Shown: one piece after another, positions 40,151 to 53,339 of the stretch
How positions within the stretch are numbered: the first letter of the stretch is position 1
How the letters are laid out: the number at the start of each line of letters is the position of its first letter
Origin: Pseudomicrostroma phylloplanum
Taxonomy: Eukaryota > Basidiomycota > Exobasidiomycetes > Microstromatales
DNA: 64,000 bases
Assembly: GCA_039545275.1 (NCBI GenBank)
Contig: BCHS01000007.1
Coordinates: 496,001 to 560,000 of the forward strand
Reading direction: 5' to 3'
Notes under the pieces: model-generated
Database searches by the model: none
What the model saw: the letters and a program-made list of their open reading frames with translations, nothing else
Told to the model about the DNA's origin: nothing
Translations under genes and position numbers: made by a program

Positions 40151-43100
40151 ATGTTTGGCGGCTCTGCTCCGTCCGGGGGGTTCACCTTTGGCCAGCAGAA
40201 TAACAATCAGCAACAGCAGCAGCAGCCCGGCCAACAGCAAGGAGGTGGTCTCTTTGGCGGAGCAGCTCAGCAACAACCTCAGCAGAACGCTTTTGGAGCC
40301 GGAGGTGGTGAGCAACCAGGACAGGTCCAGATGAGCAGGAGGAGGAAGGGAAGCGTACTCACCTCCTGCCTCCTTCACAAATTCCACCTACCACAGGCTT
40401 CGGGGGCAGTACCTTTGGAGGTGCTCAGCAGCAACCAGCTAGCGGCGGTCTATTTGGAGCGGCGAACACGGCGAACCAGCCCAAGCCTGGCGGCTTCTCC
40501 TTTGGCCAACCTCAGCAGGCGCAACAACAGCCGGCAGCCAGTCCCTTTGGAGCCCGACCGGCGACTGGTACCTTTGGCGGCTTTGGAGCCAACAACAACA
40601 CAGCGGGAGGCAGTAGTAGTTTCTCTTTCGGTGAGTGAAGGACAACCAATCCTACTTTGCAATGCGTCAGTGGTAGAGATGGCTCACACCTCGATCCACC
40701 CCTTGACCCGTAGGCGCCAACAATGCTCAGCAGCAGCCCCAGTCGACTCCATTCGGAAGCGCTCAGACCAGTACTCCTTTCGGCGCAAAGCCGGCCACCA
40801 GCGGTCTCTTTGGCCAGGCCCAACAACAGCCCAGCACGGGAGGCCTCTTTGGGCAACAACCTCAGGCCAATGCTCAGGGAGGTCTGTTCGGTAGCACTGC
40901 TCCTCCTGCTCAAGTGACTCAAGGAACCTCAAACCCTCCATACCAGGTCACGATCATCCAGGAGAAGGATGCTTCGAATAACCAATCTGCTTTTGCCTAC
41001 CAGTCCGTGAATTGCATGCCCCAATACAAGGCAATGTCCTTCGAGGAGCTGAGGGTGCAGGACTACGAGCAGGGCAGAAAGTCTGGCAATGCCAACGCTG
41101 GTGGCATGGGATCTACGTCTGGATTCGGCGGATTCGGGCAACAGCCTCAGACCGGCGCGAGCAATACTACGGGTGGTGGTTTGTTTGGCCAGTCTCAACC
41201 TGCGGGTCAGACACAGCAGTCAGGAGGCTTGTTCGGAAGCTCGGGCACTCAGAGCGGAGGCCTCTTCGGACAGCAGCCTCAGCAACAACAGCAATCGGGC
41301 GGCCTCTTTGGTCAACAACAATCTCAGCCTGGTCAGACCGGAGGACTCTTCGGTCAGCAGCAGAACCAACAGCAACCTGCCACGGGTGGTTTCAGCTTTG
41401 GAGGAGCAAACAATACGCAACAGCAGCAACAACCAGCTACGGGAGGCTTTAGCTTCGGTGGTGCTAACAACGCTGCCGCACCGAAGCCCAGCGGGCTCTT
41501 TGGAGGCGGCTTTGGCAGCAACACAGCGACCAACACCAGCTCAACGGGCGGATTCAGCTTCGGCCAACAGCCACAGCAGCAAACACAGCAACAACAGCCT
41601 GTCCAAACCGGCGGAGCCTTTGGAGGCGGTGGTGGCTTCTCTTTCGGCGGTGCGGGCGCGGCAAAGCCTGCCACAGGCGGCTTGTTCGGATCAGCACAAC
41701 CCACTGCAGCTCCATCCCAACCTGCGTTCGGGGGCTTTGGCGCCGCTTCATCGACAACAGGAGCTGCCGCACCTAAGCCTGCATTCTCGTTCGGCGGTGC
41801 AGCCCCAGCTGGTGGTGCCACGAGCTCTGGCTTTGGAACGAACACAACCTCTGGTGGTCTCTTCGGCAGCCAACAGCCTTCAACCGCTGGACAACCCGCC
41901 ACCGGTGGAAGTCTCTTTGGGGGACTCAATCAGACAAATCAGCAACAAGGCTCGTCAGGTCTCGGGTCTGGCTTTGGAGCCTCCAGTACGAACAACACGG
42001 GCGGCGGACTTTTCGGCGGAGCAGCTAGCAAGCCTGGCGGACTGTTTGGGTCTTCGACTACGCAGCCGGCAGGGCAGAGTGGATTCGGCACTGGCTCAAC
42101 CGGCGGGTTCAGCTTTGGAGGGGCGAATAACCAACAGCAACAGGGCCAGCAGGCACCCAAGCCAGGGGGATTCTCATTTGGTGCCCCTGCAAGTACGAGT
42201 GGAACAGGAGGCGGACTCTTTGGCAACACGGGCGGTGCAGGAGGTGGAGGCTTATTCGGATCCTCTAACCTGGGCAACACGGGTCCCTCTGGTGGGCTCT
42301 TTGGTTCATCAACGTCGCAGAACAATACTGGCGGCGGTCTAGGCGCCTCTACCTTTGGAGCTGGTGCTGGACAGTCGAATCTCGGTGGCTCCACCGGCCT
42401 TTTCGGCTCGACGAATCAGCAGAGCCAGCAGAACCTACCGCCTCAGGGCGTTGGGCTCACTGCCGACCCTTACGGCACAGATGCTCTCTTCCACTCGATG
42501 ACTGGCGGCACAGCAGCCAACCAGCCGAACCTGCCCTTCAATGTCTCAACAAGCTCTACGGGTCCACTTGGATCCCTCTCGGCGAGTCACAAGAGCAAGC
42601 CTCTACCTGCTCCTATGATGAGTCCATTCCGACCCAATCCGAAGAATGCCTCCCGGGTCGTGCGGCTTCGTGGTGGTACGCCTGCTCGAGACTCTTCACC
42701 CTCTGCAGGTGGCAGTGGTCTCTTTGGCAGGAGCTCCAGCCCCTCTCTCAACGGCGCCGGTGGTCTCTTCAAGGGTCTGAGCGATGAAGTCGCCGGTGCC
42801 TCAGACGGGTCGCTCCCCAGTCAAGCATTTGTGGGCCGTCAGAGCGTGAAGCGACTGGTCCTCACGGACGGAGGCAACTCGAGCTTCGGCAGAAGCACCC
42901 GCGCAGACACAGAGGACCACACAATTGGCGGTGGCAGTCTTCGGGAGTCAGTGCTCAGTGGCGCTCGAGCTGGTACCCCGCGTGGCACTGCTGCTCTCAA
43001 CGGCAGCCGTGGCGTTGCCTTCAGTCCGGCACTAGAGACTGGTCTTGGTGGTTCGGCCGTGAAGAGAGGGGACTATTCTGCTCCCGCTCCCGCCGCCAAT

Positions 43101-46100
43101 GACAGCTTCGGCGATGCCTCTTTCAGTCGCAGCAGATCTGGCCTCTTCAACGAGACTCCATCCAAGGCACACATGCCATCCAAGGCCCAAGGCAAGGACC
43201 TTCTGTCTCGCGACGAGCCGGCTCACGAAGTGGAGCCTACCCTTGAGGATATCTCTGTGGGTTCATACCACATCTCGCCCTCTCTCAACGCTCTGCGACA
43301 GATGAGCTACTCTGCCCTTTCACAAGTACGCAACTTCACGGTCAGCCGGAAAGGCTTCGGCTCTGTCCGCTTCCTGGTGCCAGTAGATCTGACTTCCGTC
43401 AACGATCTGACTGTCATCGCCGGGGGCATTGTACAATTGCGTGAGAAGGAGATCTGGGTCTACCCCCAGCAGGAAGATCTCGAACCCGGCCTTGATGGTA
43501 TGAAGAGTGGATACGAGCGAAACCCGGTGGCCAAAGCCAAGCAAGGCGATGCTCTCAATGTGCCAGCCGAGGTGTCTCTAGAGAAGTGCTGGCCACTTGA
43601 CAAGGCCACTCGACAGCCCCTCAAGGACGGTACCCACCCTCGCGTCAAGCAGCATATTGCCAAGCTGCAGAAGAAGGGCGAGACACGTTACATCGAATAC
43701 AAGCCTGTCGAGGGTCTCTGGCGCTTCGAGGTTGACCACTTCTCGCGCTACGGCCTCGATGACACTACCGATGATGAGGACGGTGACGCTACTCAGACTG
43801 CCGTTCGGTCCACTCGGTCAAGCGGGAGAGGAGACAAGCGAGACCAGATGGACGAAGACGGCGACGATGCGCCTCCGCCTCGCAGGAGTCTCAAAGGATC
43901 ATCAAGGCGAGGGCAATCGTCTGATGAGGCGCCCCCTTCGCTCACTTCTGAGTCTTCGGAAGAGGAGGACTATGAGGAAGACGACGAGGAGCTCGCCTCT
44001 CAAGCATCTTCCGACATGCGTGCGTCCGATCTCAATGAAGATGATCTCTACGCCAAAGCACCACACTCGTGGCAGGCTCGGGAGTCAACGCCTCGTGCTC
44101 GTCGCAACTTTCGTGGCGCCTCCGCGACCCCACGAGCTGTTCGTGGAGGCACCTCTGAGAGGGATCTGCATGCGAAAAGCAATCCGCCATGGGCTGCGCA
44201 GCTAGGACTGGAGCCACGACGCGTTCAAGTAATGCAGGCATCGTTTTTTGGGAGTAGGGCGCCTGGAGAATCGGAGGAACAGGCCAGGACGCCCCGGGAG
44301 GATCAAATCAAGGACAGCAAGACAAAGGTGGTAGTGGGACAGAAGGGAGCTCGGCAGGTAGGACAGGAGCCAGCAGATAGGAAAGCTCGCTCGAAAGGAG
44401 CTGAGTTGGGAGCGCAAGGCCTCATATCAAGGGTGGTGGAAATTGCTCCTCACAGCACGAAGATCAGTCGGCTCAATATCGCTGATTCCATTGTCAACGG
44501 TCGCGATGGCATTCCTCTGGATGCTGGTCTAGCATTTGGAAGGGGCTTCAGGGTAGGCACAGGACCAGGTGGCCTGTTGATCCACAATGGGCGCCTTCAG
44601 GGCGTCAAGGCGACTTCTGGTGCTGGCAGCGCTACATCCTTCTCCACTCTCAATCTGCAGAAGACAGCAATCTTCAAGAAGGAGCAAGAAGAGGAAATGG
44701 TTGGGAAAGCTGTCCGGCTACTCGAGCTTCAATTAGCCCATTCGGTCATTGAAGGTCAAGGTGAAGATGAGGACGGGCTAGAACCGGACTGCCCTGCGAT
44801 CTTTGCGAGCTCAGATCTGCGATTCAAGCATTTCGTGGCGAAGTTCGACAATGCCGACAGGAGCCACGAGGCGCTTCTCTGGCGGTTGGGTGGTGCTCTC
44901 TTCGATGAGATCGACCTTCGTCTGCCGGCCGATGCGCCTGCCGAGCTTGTGCAGAAGGTGACAAGTATCCGGCGCAAAGCTGCCGTGTCCAATTGGCTTC
45001 GGCAAGCTGTCGTCAACAGTGTGGAGACAGAGTGTCGTGGTCATGTTGCGGCCAGTCGCAAGGATGCTCTCGTCTTCTCTCACCTGACGGGCAACCAAGT
45101 AGAGAAGGCATGCTGTGCGGCCCTCGATTCGGGAGATCTCCGCCTAGCTACGCTCCTTGCACAAGTTGGAGGAGGCGACGATGAAGTGCGCGCGGATGTG
45201 GCAGAGCAACTTGCGATCTGGCGCAACCAAGGCGTCGATGCTCACATCTCTCAGGACCACCGCAAGATCTACGAGCTCGTCTCTGGCAACGTTACTTTCG
45301 CCCAAGGTACGAGCGGTCGCTCGGTGAGAGACCCGCTGGATCGTGTCGAGGACCTGAACATTGCTAGCGGTCTGGACTGGAAGCGAGCATTCGGCCTCCA
45401 TTTGTGGTATGCTACATCTCATGACGCTCCCCTCACCAGTGGCTTTGAGCGGTACGAGGCAGCAGTCGGAGGGGCAGGCGAGACCGCCCCGCCTTTGCCA
45501 CCTTACCGCGAGAAGGCTTCGATGGGTAGCCTCAAGCTCAAGGAGATGCTCAAGTCTGGATCGTACGATCGCGACGCCCTATTCCATCTCATCAAGCTTT
45601 ACGCCAATCCTACCTTCGATTTGGAGACAGCCTTGTCGCCTCTGGGCTTTAGTCCTGTTGGCTCGGACTACCGACTCCCTTGGCACCTCTATGTGCTCCT
45701 TTCGCGGGTCTTGAGACGGAGAGACTTCGGAGACCGAGTCGATCTGGGTGTCGAGGCCACAGAAGAGGCTCAGGAAGTCGGGCTGTCGGTCGAGGGCAAC
45801 TCGGCTCGAGCAGACAACCTTACATCGGACTACGCTCATCAGCTCGAAATGCAAGGACAGTGGACATGGGCGGCTTTCGTTCTGCTCCACCTCGAGCTGC
45901 CAAACAGTCGTATCGCGGCCGTGAAGGCTCTTCTGGCGCGCAACGTAGACAAGTTCGACGCAGACGCTCAAGCTTTCCTCACGGCTCGGCTCAAAGTGCC
46001 TCGCACTTGGCTCTTCGAAGCTCAGGCCATCCGAGCGCGCTACGAGGACGACCGGTTCAGCGAATACGAGTTGTTGATCAAGGCTCATCTCTTCAGCGCA

Positions 46101-46592
46101 GCGCACAGCGTCGTGGTACGTCACCTAGCGCCGGAAGCCGTCATTCGAGGTGATTTGGGGATGATCTTCACCCTCTTCTCCCCATTCCAAGACGCCTTCC
46201 CGGACCGCCTCTACGATCTGCCCGGTTGGACCACGGGCGGCCAAGTCTATGTAGATTATGCCGCTTGCCTGCAACAGCTGCCCAATCTGATCGGAGCAGC
46301 CGAGACCAAGTCTGTTACCCGCAACGAGGAATCGCGACTGCAAAGACTGGCAGCGCGTGTCGTGGAGCTCCTTGAGCTCGTACCTGCCTTGTTCCCCGAT
46401 GTAGAGTCGAACCTCAACCATTTGGTGGCCAGGAGCGACATGCTCGGCGCGCTTCACAACCTCGCCAGGGTCCTCTCTGCTCGCTCTCTTGCGCCGGAAG
46501 CATCGGCGGCGTGGGACTCGTCGACTGTGCCGCCGGAGATTGAGCATGTGCAGAATGCCGCAAACGACTACATGAGCTTATTGCTGGCGTAA
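40151..46592 (+). CDS. NUP145: Nup98-Nup96 autoproteolytic nucleoporin precursor (Nup145-like)
   Basis: Three exons (40151-40307, 40397-40630, 40714-46592) give 2089 aa. The product is predicted to self-cleave into an FG nucleoporin (Nup98) and a Y-complex scaffold subunit (Nup96). It begins MFGGSAPSGGFTFGQQ and has dense GLFG/FG repeats to about residue 780. They are interrupted at about 200-253 by a GLEBS motif for Gle2/Rae1 (YQVTIIQEKDASNNQSAFAY). The autoproteolytic domain follows (GSYHISPSLNALRQMSYSAL ... WRFEVDHFSRYGLDD), with cleavage expected between F1140 and S1141. The rest is acidic, then the helical Nup96 part (SRLNIADSIVNGRDG near its start). Splicing of the FG-region introns keeps frame. 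It diverges from YPI1 across about 180 bp. Confidence 0.93.
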
Positions 46593-46781
46593 GTGAAGGT
46601 AGCAGGGGGAGGTCAGTGGAGGGTGAAGTGTAGGGAGGGCCGTGGTCGTGCGTCATACCACTTGTTTCACTTCGTTTGCCTCAGTCAACCTTTTGCTCTG
46701 CGTCTCATCAACAATTCAAACGTCTTTCTTTCGAATTACAATACATAAGCGGCTAATGGTCGTGTAAGAAGGCTCTGTCTC

Positions 46782-49700
46782 TCAACCTATCACCCTTCTT
46801 CCCCTCCTGGGCGTAGCCGCCGCACCCGGCGTAGCAATCTTTGGCGTCTCTCCCATCTCCCTCTTCGCCCTCCTCTCCTCGACTTCCTTCCTCCTAGCCA
46901 CATCCCTCGCAAAACTCTCCTGAATCTCTGCCTTTCTCGAAAACTCCAAGTCGCGATTCGCCCTAGTGGAGGAACCAGTTACGTTTCGTTCGCGGATGGA
47001 GTAGAATACCGATCCGACTTCGGCAAGCCAGTGAGGGTCGACGGCGGTTACCTGCGTCATGTACTCCTTGGACGTGAGGGTGAGCTCGTGGTAGATGACA
47101 TAGTCTGGGAGGAATCCCAGCCCATACAGAGCGGATGTGGGATGGAGGTTCATGGGGATGCCGGTACGGCAGTGCACGTACTCGCCGATGCCCTTTACGC
47201 GACCGGCTTGGTGGAAGTACCCCTCGACGAGACACTTGCGGATCGTATCCCAGTCGGTACCGCACGAGACGAGGGGCAACTTGAGCGCCTTCATGATGTC
47301 TTCGAGTTGAGCACGGACTTCGCGGGCTTTGCGCAGGATCTTGCCATGCAGGAAGTGAGCTGAGAGGGAGATTTCGGGGAAACGAAAGGAAGGTCAATAC
47401 CGCGGCGCTGAAGACATATCAAATTCCCGTGTCATGACTCACCATTACACCACGGGTCCCTGTAATTGTTGCTCTTCCACTGCGAGTACACCATGAGCAA
47501 GGTCAAGTGGTCCGATTCAGCGACGTGGAATCGCTCCCTCGCCTGATCGGACTCCTCTTGTCGCTCTTTCGGCCGATAGAAGACGCTAGGCACGCTCAAC
47601 ATAGCGACAATGGTCAGCATCTCGGCCGAGCAAGCGTATTTGGTAGCTGACGCGATGAGCACTGAAGACAGAGAGGGCTCCATAGGGAACTCTGACATTC
47701 TCTTGCCGATAGCAGTGAGGTCGCCAACGTTGTCCAAGGCGCCAAGGACCCAAAGCTGGTACATCGAGTTCAGGATGTTCTCTTGCGGTGGAGGATCCAT
47801 CCAGTCGAATGTCAAGAGGTCCTTGACTCCAAGAGACTTGAGCAGCAAGATAGTGTTGGCCAGATTCGTACGCTGAATCTCCGGAATAGAGTTGGGAAAC
47901 ATCTCCTGCAGGAAAGCAGACTCGGTGTACAGTCTAAAGGCCGTGCCTGGGCCAGTCCTGCCTGCTCGTCCCATACGCTGGTTGGCATTGGCCTGTGCAA
48001 TGGGCGTGATCTGCAGCGAGTCCATTCCCACTCGAGGGTTGTAGACCTTGAGCTTCGAGAAACCTGCATCGACGACATACATAATACCGTCGACGGTCAG
48101 GGATGTCTCGGCAATGTTGGTGGCGATGATGCATTTGCGCTCTCCGTTGGGCGCTGCGTTGAAGATCTTCGCTTGCAGATCGGCAGGCATCTGTGAGTAG
48201 ATGGGCAGCACGAGCATCGGGTCTGTATTCTCGATCTGCTCAAGTCGGTCGCGGACAACATCGGCACATCCTTCGATATCCTCCTGTCCTGTCATGAAGA
48301 CCAGGATGTCTCCAGGACCGCAGGAGATGTGGATCTGCAGGATACGCTTGATGGCCGCCTCGACGTAGTCATCGCAGGGAGCATTTGACCACTCAATTTG
48401 CACAGGGAAGGTACGTCCAGGGATTGTAAAGTTGGGAGCTCCACCATAGAAGAGCGCGAACTTCTCGGCATTCATAGTCGCACTGGTGACGATGAGCTTG
48501 AGGTCTCTTCTCCGAGTGAGAATCTTCTTCAGCAACCCCATGAGCACATCTGTACTTAGACTGCGCTCGTGAGCCTCATCCAGGATGATGGCAGAATACT
48601 TGTCGAGGTCGCCTTCGTTGAGTGACTCTCTCAGGAGCACACCATCTGTCATGTACTTGATGCGTGTTTCGCTCGAGGTGACGTCCTCGAAGCGAATGGA
48701 GTAGCCGACGAGGCCGCCGAGCGTGACTTCCATCTCCTCTGACACACGCTTGGCGACTGACATGGCTGCGACTCGTCGAGGTTGTGTACAGCCGATCATG
48801 CCATGCTTCGTATAGCCTTCTTCGTGGAGGAATTGAGCGACCTGAGTAGTCTTACCAGACCCTGTCTCTCCGATGACGATGACGACTTGGTTCTCTCGTA
48901 ACACCTTCATCAGGTCGTCACGGACAGCAAAGGCCGGAAGAAATTGCCGCTGCTCCTTGAGTGTCTTACCGCGTGAGAACTCCGAAGCTCCTGATTCTGC
49001 CTTCTTAAGATGAGTTGCGAATTTGCTGTCCGAGCGAGGGTCTAGCAAGCCATCGTCTGCCTTGCCATCGACTTCGGCATTTTCGCTCTCATCTTCTACG
49101 CCGTTGATCTTGCGACCCTTCGAATCTCTCTCCTCTTCCTCCTTGACACCCATGATGTTGCCCAGTGCAGTACCACCAAGGGCAGCAGCCTTTGCAGCCG
49201 CTTTCTGTCTCTCTGCCTGTTCCCTGCGCTCACGAACCAGCCTCGAGCCCTTCTTGGCGAACATCGCTAGATCGCTTGTGGGATCTCTAATAGGGTTGAC
49301 GGGCTCGAGCTGCTTTGTGAAAACAGTCTTGCCATCCAGGAAGGGTGGCCGAAGATCATGCACGAGTAGATGAATCCGGTTCTCTGTGTCGTCGTCCATA
49401 TTGTCCATGTCGAATGTCCGAGCAGGACCGACTCCGGAGGTCTGCATTCTGTTCGTCTCCCAAGCATCCACGTCTGCATTTTTGGCTGCCTGTCGAGCAG
49501 TAATCTTGGCTGTCCTTTGAGCTATCGGAGCGGCAGCATTACCAGCTAGATCTTCGTACTGTGCGAAGGGGTTGTTCTCGTCATCGCCAGCTACTCCGTC
49601 TCCCTCCTCCATGCGATACCAGTCACGATCCAAGCCAAGATCATCGTCTCCAGTAGCGGCGGTAGCCAGGCCTTCTGCCTCTTCTTGATCCCAGGCTCTG

Positions 49701-50951
49701 CCGGCCAGCGTCAGTCTGGTATCATCGCCTCGTACTGACCGAGGCGTTGAATCCCACGAAGTTCGGCTTGCCATAGGTGTCTGGTCGGAACGGCCTCCAC
49801 GAGGCGTGGCATCCCATCCTCTTCCGCCGTGCGAGCCCCTGGGTGTAGAGTCCCAAGACCTGTTCGGAAGGGGTGCATGGGAGCTGGGAGTGCTCGAAGG
49901 GTCGTCATATCTTCGGCTGGACGAGTCGCCCTCTCGTCTAGCGGCCCATCCATTGTCTCGTCTTTGCTCGGAGCCATAACCGGAGCTCCTCCCTTCACTG
50001 GGGCCCTGCTGTCCAGGCCGCCAGCGGTCGCCGTAGCTGGAGTTTCGGCCCCCATCGGCTTCACCTCCTCTGGGCCCACTCCTTCTGTCGTCTACGTCTC
50101 TATTGAGGCGCTTGCGGAAGTCCTCGAAGCGCTCCTTGCCTGATCTGTCTTCCTGAGTCGTACCATTCGTGGCGTTTGGTCCAGTGGCATCTCTCGTCCG
50201 TCTTCGATCGGCAAGCCTTGCCTTTGCCGCCTCACTGAGTCCACCAGTATGGGACGGTGTCTCATCTGGACGCTGTCTCCGCTGAGCTTGCCCTTGAGCG
50301 GCAGGGCGAGCAGGAACCTTGAACTGAGGCTGGACAGGAGAAGATCGCATTCTCTCGTCGTCCAGATCAGGAAGCTCTTCAATCCTTGCCTTCTTGCGTG
50401 GGGCTGCAGAGGAAGAGGAGCTCTCACCTCGCTTCTCCTCGGCCAGACGATCCAGCCCGAGAAGTGACGAGCGTGAGCTTGAGCCGTTGGTACGACGGAA
50501 GACGTGTTTCTGCTCGATGAAAGAAGACAGTCAGTACAAGATTTGAGGTACGATCTGAAAGACTAGGAGTAGCGCTCACCTCTGCGTTGTCCATGACGTT
50601 GAGGCCAGCTCGTATGGGCTTCTCTGGCGCGAGCCTCTCGCCCTCTGTGATCTTGATCCCCCTGTCCACGTCCGCCCTCGATACAATGCCTACGCTAGTG
50701 GGAGCTCCGTTCGCATTGTCGCCCTCCTCACTCCGAATCTTGTCTCTGATGTCTGCCAGAAAATCGTCAGAGAAGCGTCCGAATCCCTTGGCCGCCTTGA
50801 TGAATGCCGCCTCGGTTGGCGTCGAGGTGGCGATGGATATGACTCGGGATGCCAAGAGGGAGTTGGGCTGGGGCAGTCCGAGCTGCGAGGCGAGGCGAGC
50901 AGCGATGTCCTGTACCAGAGGACTGGATTCAGAGGATGACATGTCGTGCAA
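46782..50951 (-). CDS. PRP16: DEAH-box splicing helicase Prp16 (DHX38)
   Basis: Three exons (50951-50580, 50509-47443, 47359-46782) give 1338 aa, or 1335 if translation starts at the second ATG (50942). Prp16 remodels the spliceosome between the two catalytic steps. The N-terminal third is disordered and Arg/Ser/Asp-rich, and exon 2 opens with [10 protein letters not shown]. Helicase motifs in order: [10 protein letters not shown] (I), TQPRRVAA (Ia), DEAHERS (II), [10 protein letters not shown] (III), [11 protein letters not shown] (V) and [12 protein letters not shown] (VI). The HA2/OB-fold end runs through the exon 2-3 join ([14 protein letters not shown]) to [21 protein letters not shown]-terminal [10 protein letters not shown] and the overall length favour Prp16 over Prp2 or Prp22. 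It shares its promoter with PRP28. Confidence 0.92.
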
Positions 50952-51125
50952 GCCCAGCTCCCCTCAAGACCAAGATACAGGGAAGGGCTGATGGTGGTGA
51001 TCGGGAAGGATTCGACGGAAGGAGCCTCGCTTCGCGCCAGGGCCAAGGCGGAAGCACAAAATCGCATACAAGGGTTAGTCTACTCAGCCTTTGCTCCCAC
51101 CGACTTGGTCGTCACCTGTACCACG
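50952..51125. promoter_or_regulatory. Compact bidirectional promoter PRP16/PRP28
   Basis: Only about 175-185 bp separate the start codons of two spliceosomal ATPase genes transcribed in opposite directions. Both 5' leaders and all core promoter elements must fit here or overlap the opposing gene. No TATA box is seen. Confidence 0.6.
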
Positions 51126-53339
51126 ATGCCCCTTCCTACTTCGTACGGCCTCAATGGCTCTGCATCCTCGTCCTCGGGCTCATCGTCCAATGGGCGCGCC
51201 GGTCCGATCTCGGTGAATGACCTGGTGGCCAAGCAAGCAGCAGGCAACCAGCTCAAGCCCCGCTTCCTGAGCAAGAAGGAGCGCCAGGAGCAAGCCGAGA
51301 AGGCAAAGAGGGAAGAGGAGGAGCAGAGAAAGGCCAAAGAAGAGGAGAGGATACGACAGGACAGAGAGAAGATGGACAAGCAGAGGGAAAAGATGAGAGA
51401 GGAGGCATTCAGAGGACGAGCAGGGCCAGGACCGTCCTCAGGCGTACCACCCTCAACCAACACCTCGAGATCTGCCCATGGAGGACAAGGCCACTTCCAA
51501 GGGCAGAACAGAGGACCGTACTCGTCAGGCCACACGAATGGCTCTGCACTGCCCACTGGGCCGAGAGCTGATCGACAGGCCATGCCGCCACCTCAGCGGC
51601 CAGCATCGGCCACTCCATCCACTTCTTCTACTGCCGCATCCTCCTCTTCCTCTGGCTCGGACGCCACCCTAACAGACGCTGAGCAAGCTTTGATTCGCGC
51701 CAAGTATCTAGGTCTCAAGGAGAAGCATCAAAAGAAGACTAGACGGCAGCTCAACGACAAGAAGACCATGTTCGGCTACGACGATAATGATGATACGTCC
51801 GATGCAGTCAACCCTGTGTTCCAGTCCGTGGTCCCCATCAAGGGCCTCAAGATGGGAGGGACCGAAGAGGAATCTCCTCGCGTCACAGCCAGCGGTAGAA
51901 CCAATTCCAAAGCCCTGCAGACCTTCTCCTCCCCAGCTCACTGGTCACACAAGACAGTAGAAGAGATGAAGGAGCGGGACTGGCGTATCTTCCGCGAAGA
52001 CTTCGGCATCTCTGCCAGAGGTGGCCACATCCCACGACCTCTGCGCTCTTGGGAGGAGTCTGATATCCCGCAAGAGATCCTTGGGGCTATCCAGACGATG
52101 GGCTACACTGATCCAAGTCCGATTCAGCGACAGGCTATCCCCATTGGACTCAAGGAGAGGGATCTGATCGGTATCGCCGAGACTGGTTCCGGAAAGACGG
52201 CCTCCTTCGTCATCCCGATGCTGTCGTACATCTCACGACTCCCCCGGCTCGATGAGACAAACCGACATCTGGGTCCGTACGCTCTGATCCTCGCTCCTAC
52301 TCGTGAGCTGGCCCAACAGATCCAGGTCGAAACCGCCAGATTCACTAGCGTTCTGGGCTACAACTGTATCTCCATCGTCGGTGGAAGAGACATGAACGAG
52401 CAAGCCGTGGATATGGCCAAGGGAGCAGAAATCGTCATTGCCACTCCTGGACGACTGAAGGACTGTGTAGATCGCCACGTCGTGGTGCTGGGGCAGTGCG
52501 CCTACGTGGTCATGGACGAAGCTGATCGGATGGTCAATCTTGGATTCGAGGAGGTGCTGAACTACATCCTAGACTCGTTGCCGGTCTCGAATGTCAAGCC
52601 TGATACCGAGGAGGCGGAGCTGGGCGGTGATGCTTTGAATGAGAACATGGGAGTTGTGGGAGAAGGAGGCAGAAGATATCGAGTGACTATGCTCTACTCC
52701 GCGACAATGCCGGCCAGCGTCGATCGCATGGCCCGCAAGTACCTTCGCCGCCCAGCAACGATCACCATCGGTGACGCGAACCAAGCCGTCGGTACGGTAG
52801 TGCAGACCGTCGAGTTCCTCAATGGCGAAGACAAGAAGAAGTCTCGTCTGTACCAGATCCTCGCCAGCGGTTTCGAGCCGCCCATCATCATCTTCTCTAC
52901 CACGCGACAGAGTGTGGACAGCTTGAGCAAGGATATCCTGCGGAAGGGATACAGCTGCACCACTCTACATGCCGGTAAGACTCAAGACCAGCGAGAGGAA
53001 GCCCTCGCCGCTCTACGCTCTGGCGAGTCTCCCATCCTGGTGGCGACGGATCTGGCAGGAAGAGGAATCGACGTCCCCGACGTCTCCCTCGTGATCAACT
53101 TCAGCATGCCCACAATGTTCGAGTCCTACATCCACCGTATCGGTCGAACAGGTCGTGCAGGCAAGAAGGGACACGCCATCACCTTCTTGGAGAGCACAGA
53201 CGAGGAGTGGTACCATGACCTTAAGCAGGAGTTGGCGAGGAGCCCAGTCAGTACGGTCCCGAGGGAATTGGAAAGACATCCGGCTGCGCAGCAGAGGATG
53301 ACGAGGGAGATGCTGAAGAGGAAGAGGGACGATGAGTGA
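51126..53339 (+). CDS. PRP28: DEAD-box splicing helicase Prp28 (DDX23)
   Basis: Single exon, 737 aa from the ATG at 51126 (MPLPTSYGLNGS). The frame is open up to 50946, but starting there would overlap the PRP16 start on the other strand. Prp28 exchanges U1 for U6 at the 5' splice site. The N-terminus is a charged K/E/R coil, then a Pro/Ser linker, then KTMFGYDDNDDTSD and FREDFGISARGGHIPRPLRS, typical of Prp28. DEAD motifs in order: AETGSGKTASF (I), APTRELAQQ (Ia), ATPGRLKDC (Ib), DEADRMVN (II; Prp28 proteins carry this DEAD box with RM), SATMPASVDR (III), TDLAGRGIDV (V) and HRIGRTGRAG (VI). Confidence 0.93.
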   Translation: MPLPTSYGLNGSASSSSGSSSNGRAGPISVNDLVAKQAAGNQLKPRFLSKKERQEQAEKAKREEEEQRKAKEEERIRQDREKMDKQREKMREEAFRGRAGPGPSSGVPPSTNTSRSAHGGQGHFQGQNRGPYSSGHTNGSALPTGPRADRQAMPPPQRPASATPSTSSTAASSSSSGSDATLTDAEQALIRAKYLGLKEKHQKKTRRQLNDKKTMFGYDDNDDTSDAVNPVFQSVVPIKGLKMGGTEEESPRVTASGRTNSKALQTFSSPAHWSHKTVEEMKERDWRIFREDFGISARGGHIPRPLRSWEESDIPQEILGAIQTMGYTDPSPIQRQAIPIGLKERDLIGIAETGSGKTASFVIPMLSYISRLPRLDETNRHLGPYALILAPTRELAQQIQVETARFTSVLGYNCISIVGGRDMNEQAVDMAKGAEIVIATPGRLKDCVDRHVVVLGQCAYVVMDEADRMVNLGFEEVLNYILDSLPVSNVKPDTEEAELGGDALNENMGVVGEGGRRYRVTMLYSATMPASVDRMARKYLRRPATITIGDANQAVGTVVQTVEFLNGEDKKKSRLYQILASGFEPPIIIFSTTRQSVDSLSKDILRKGYSCTTLHAGKTQDQREEALAALRSGESPILVATDLAGRGIDVPDVSLVINFSMPTMFESYIHRIGRTGRAGKKGHAITFLESTDEEWYHDLKQELARSPVSTVPRELERHPAAQQRMTREMLKRKRDDE

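Noticed and set aside
40914..46592. Nup98-96 as a 1892-residue protein starting at 40914
   Set aside because: No ATG there; two upstream exons supply the MFGG start and more FG repeats in frame.
50946..51125. PRP28 starting at 50946
   Set aside because: Would overlap the PRP16 start on the opposite strand; the ATG at 51126 begins the plausible N-terminus.
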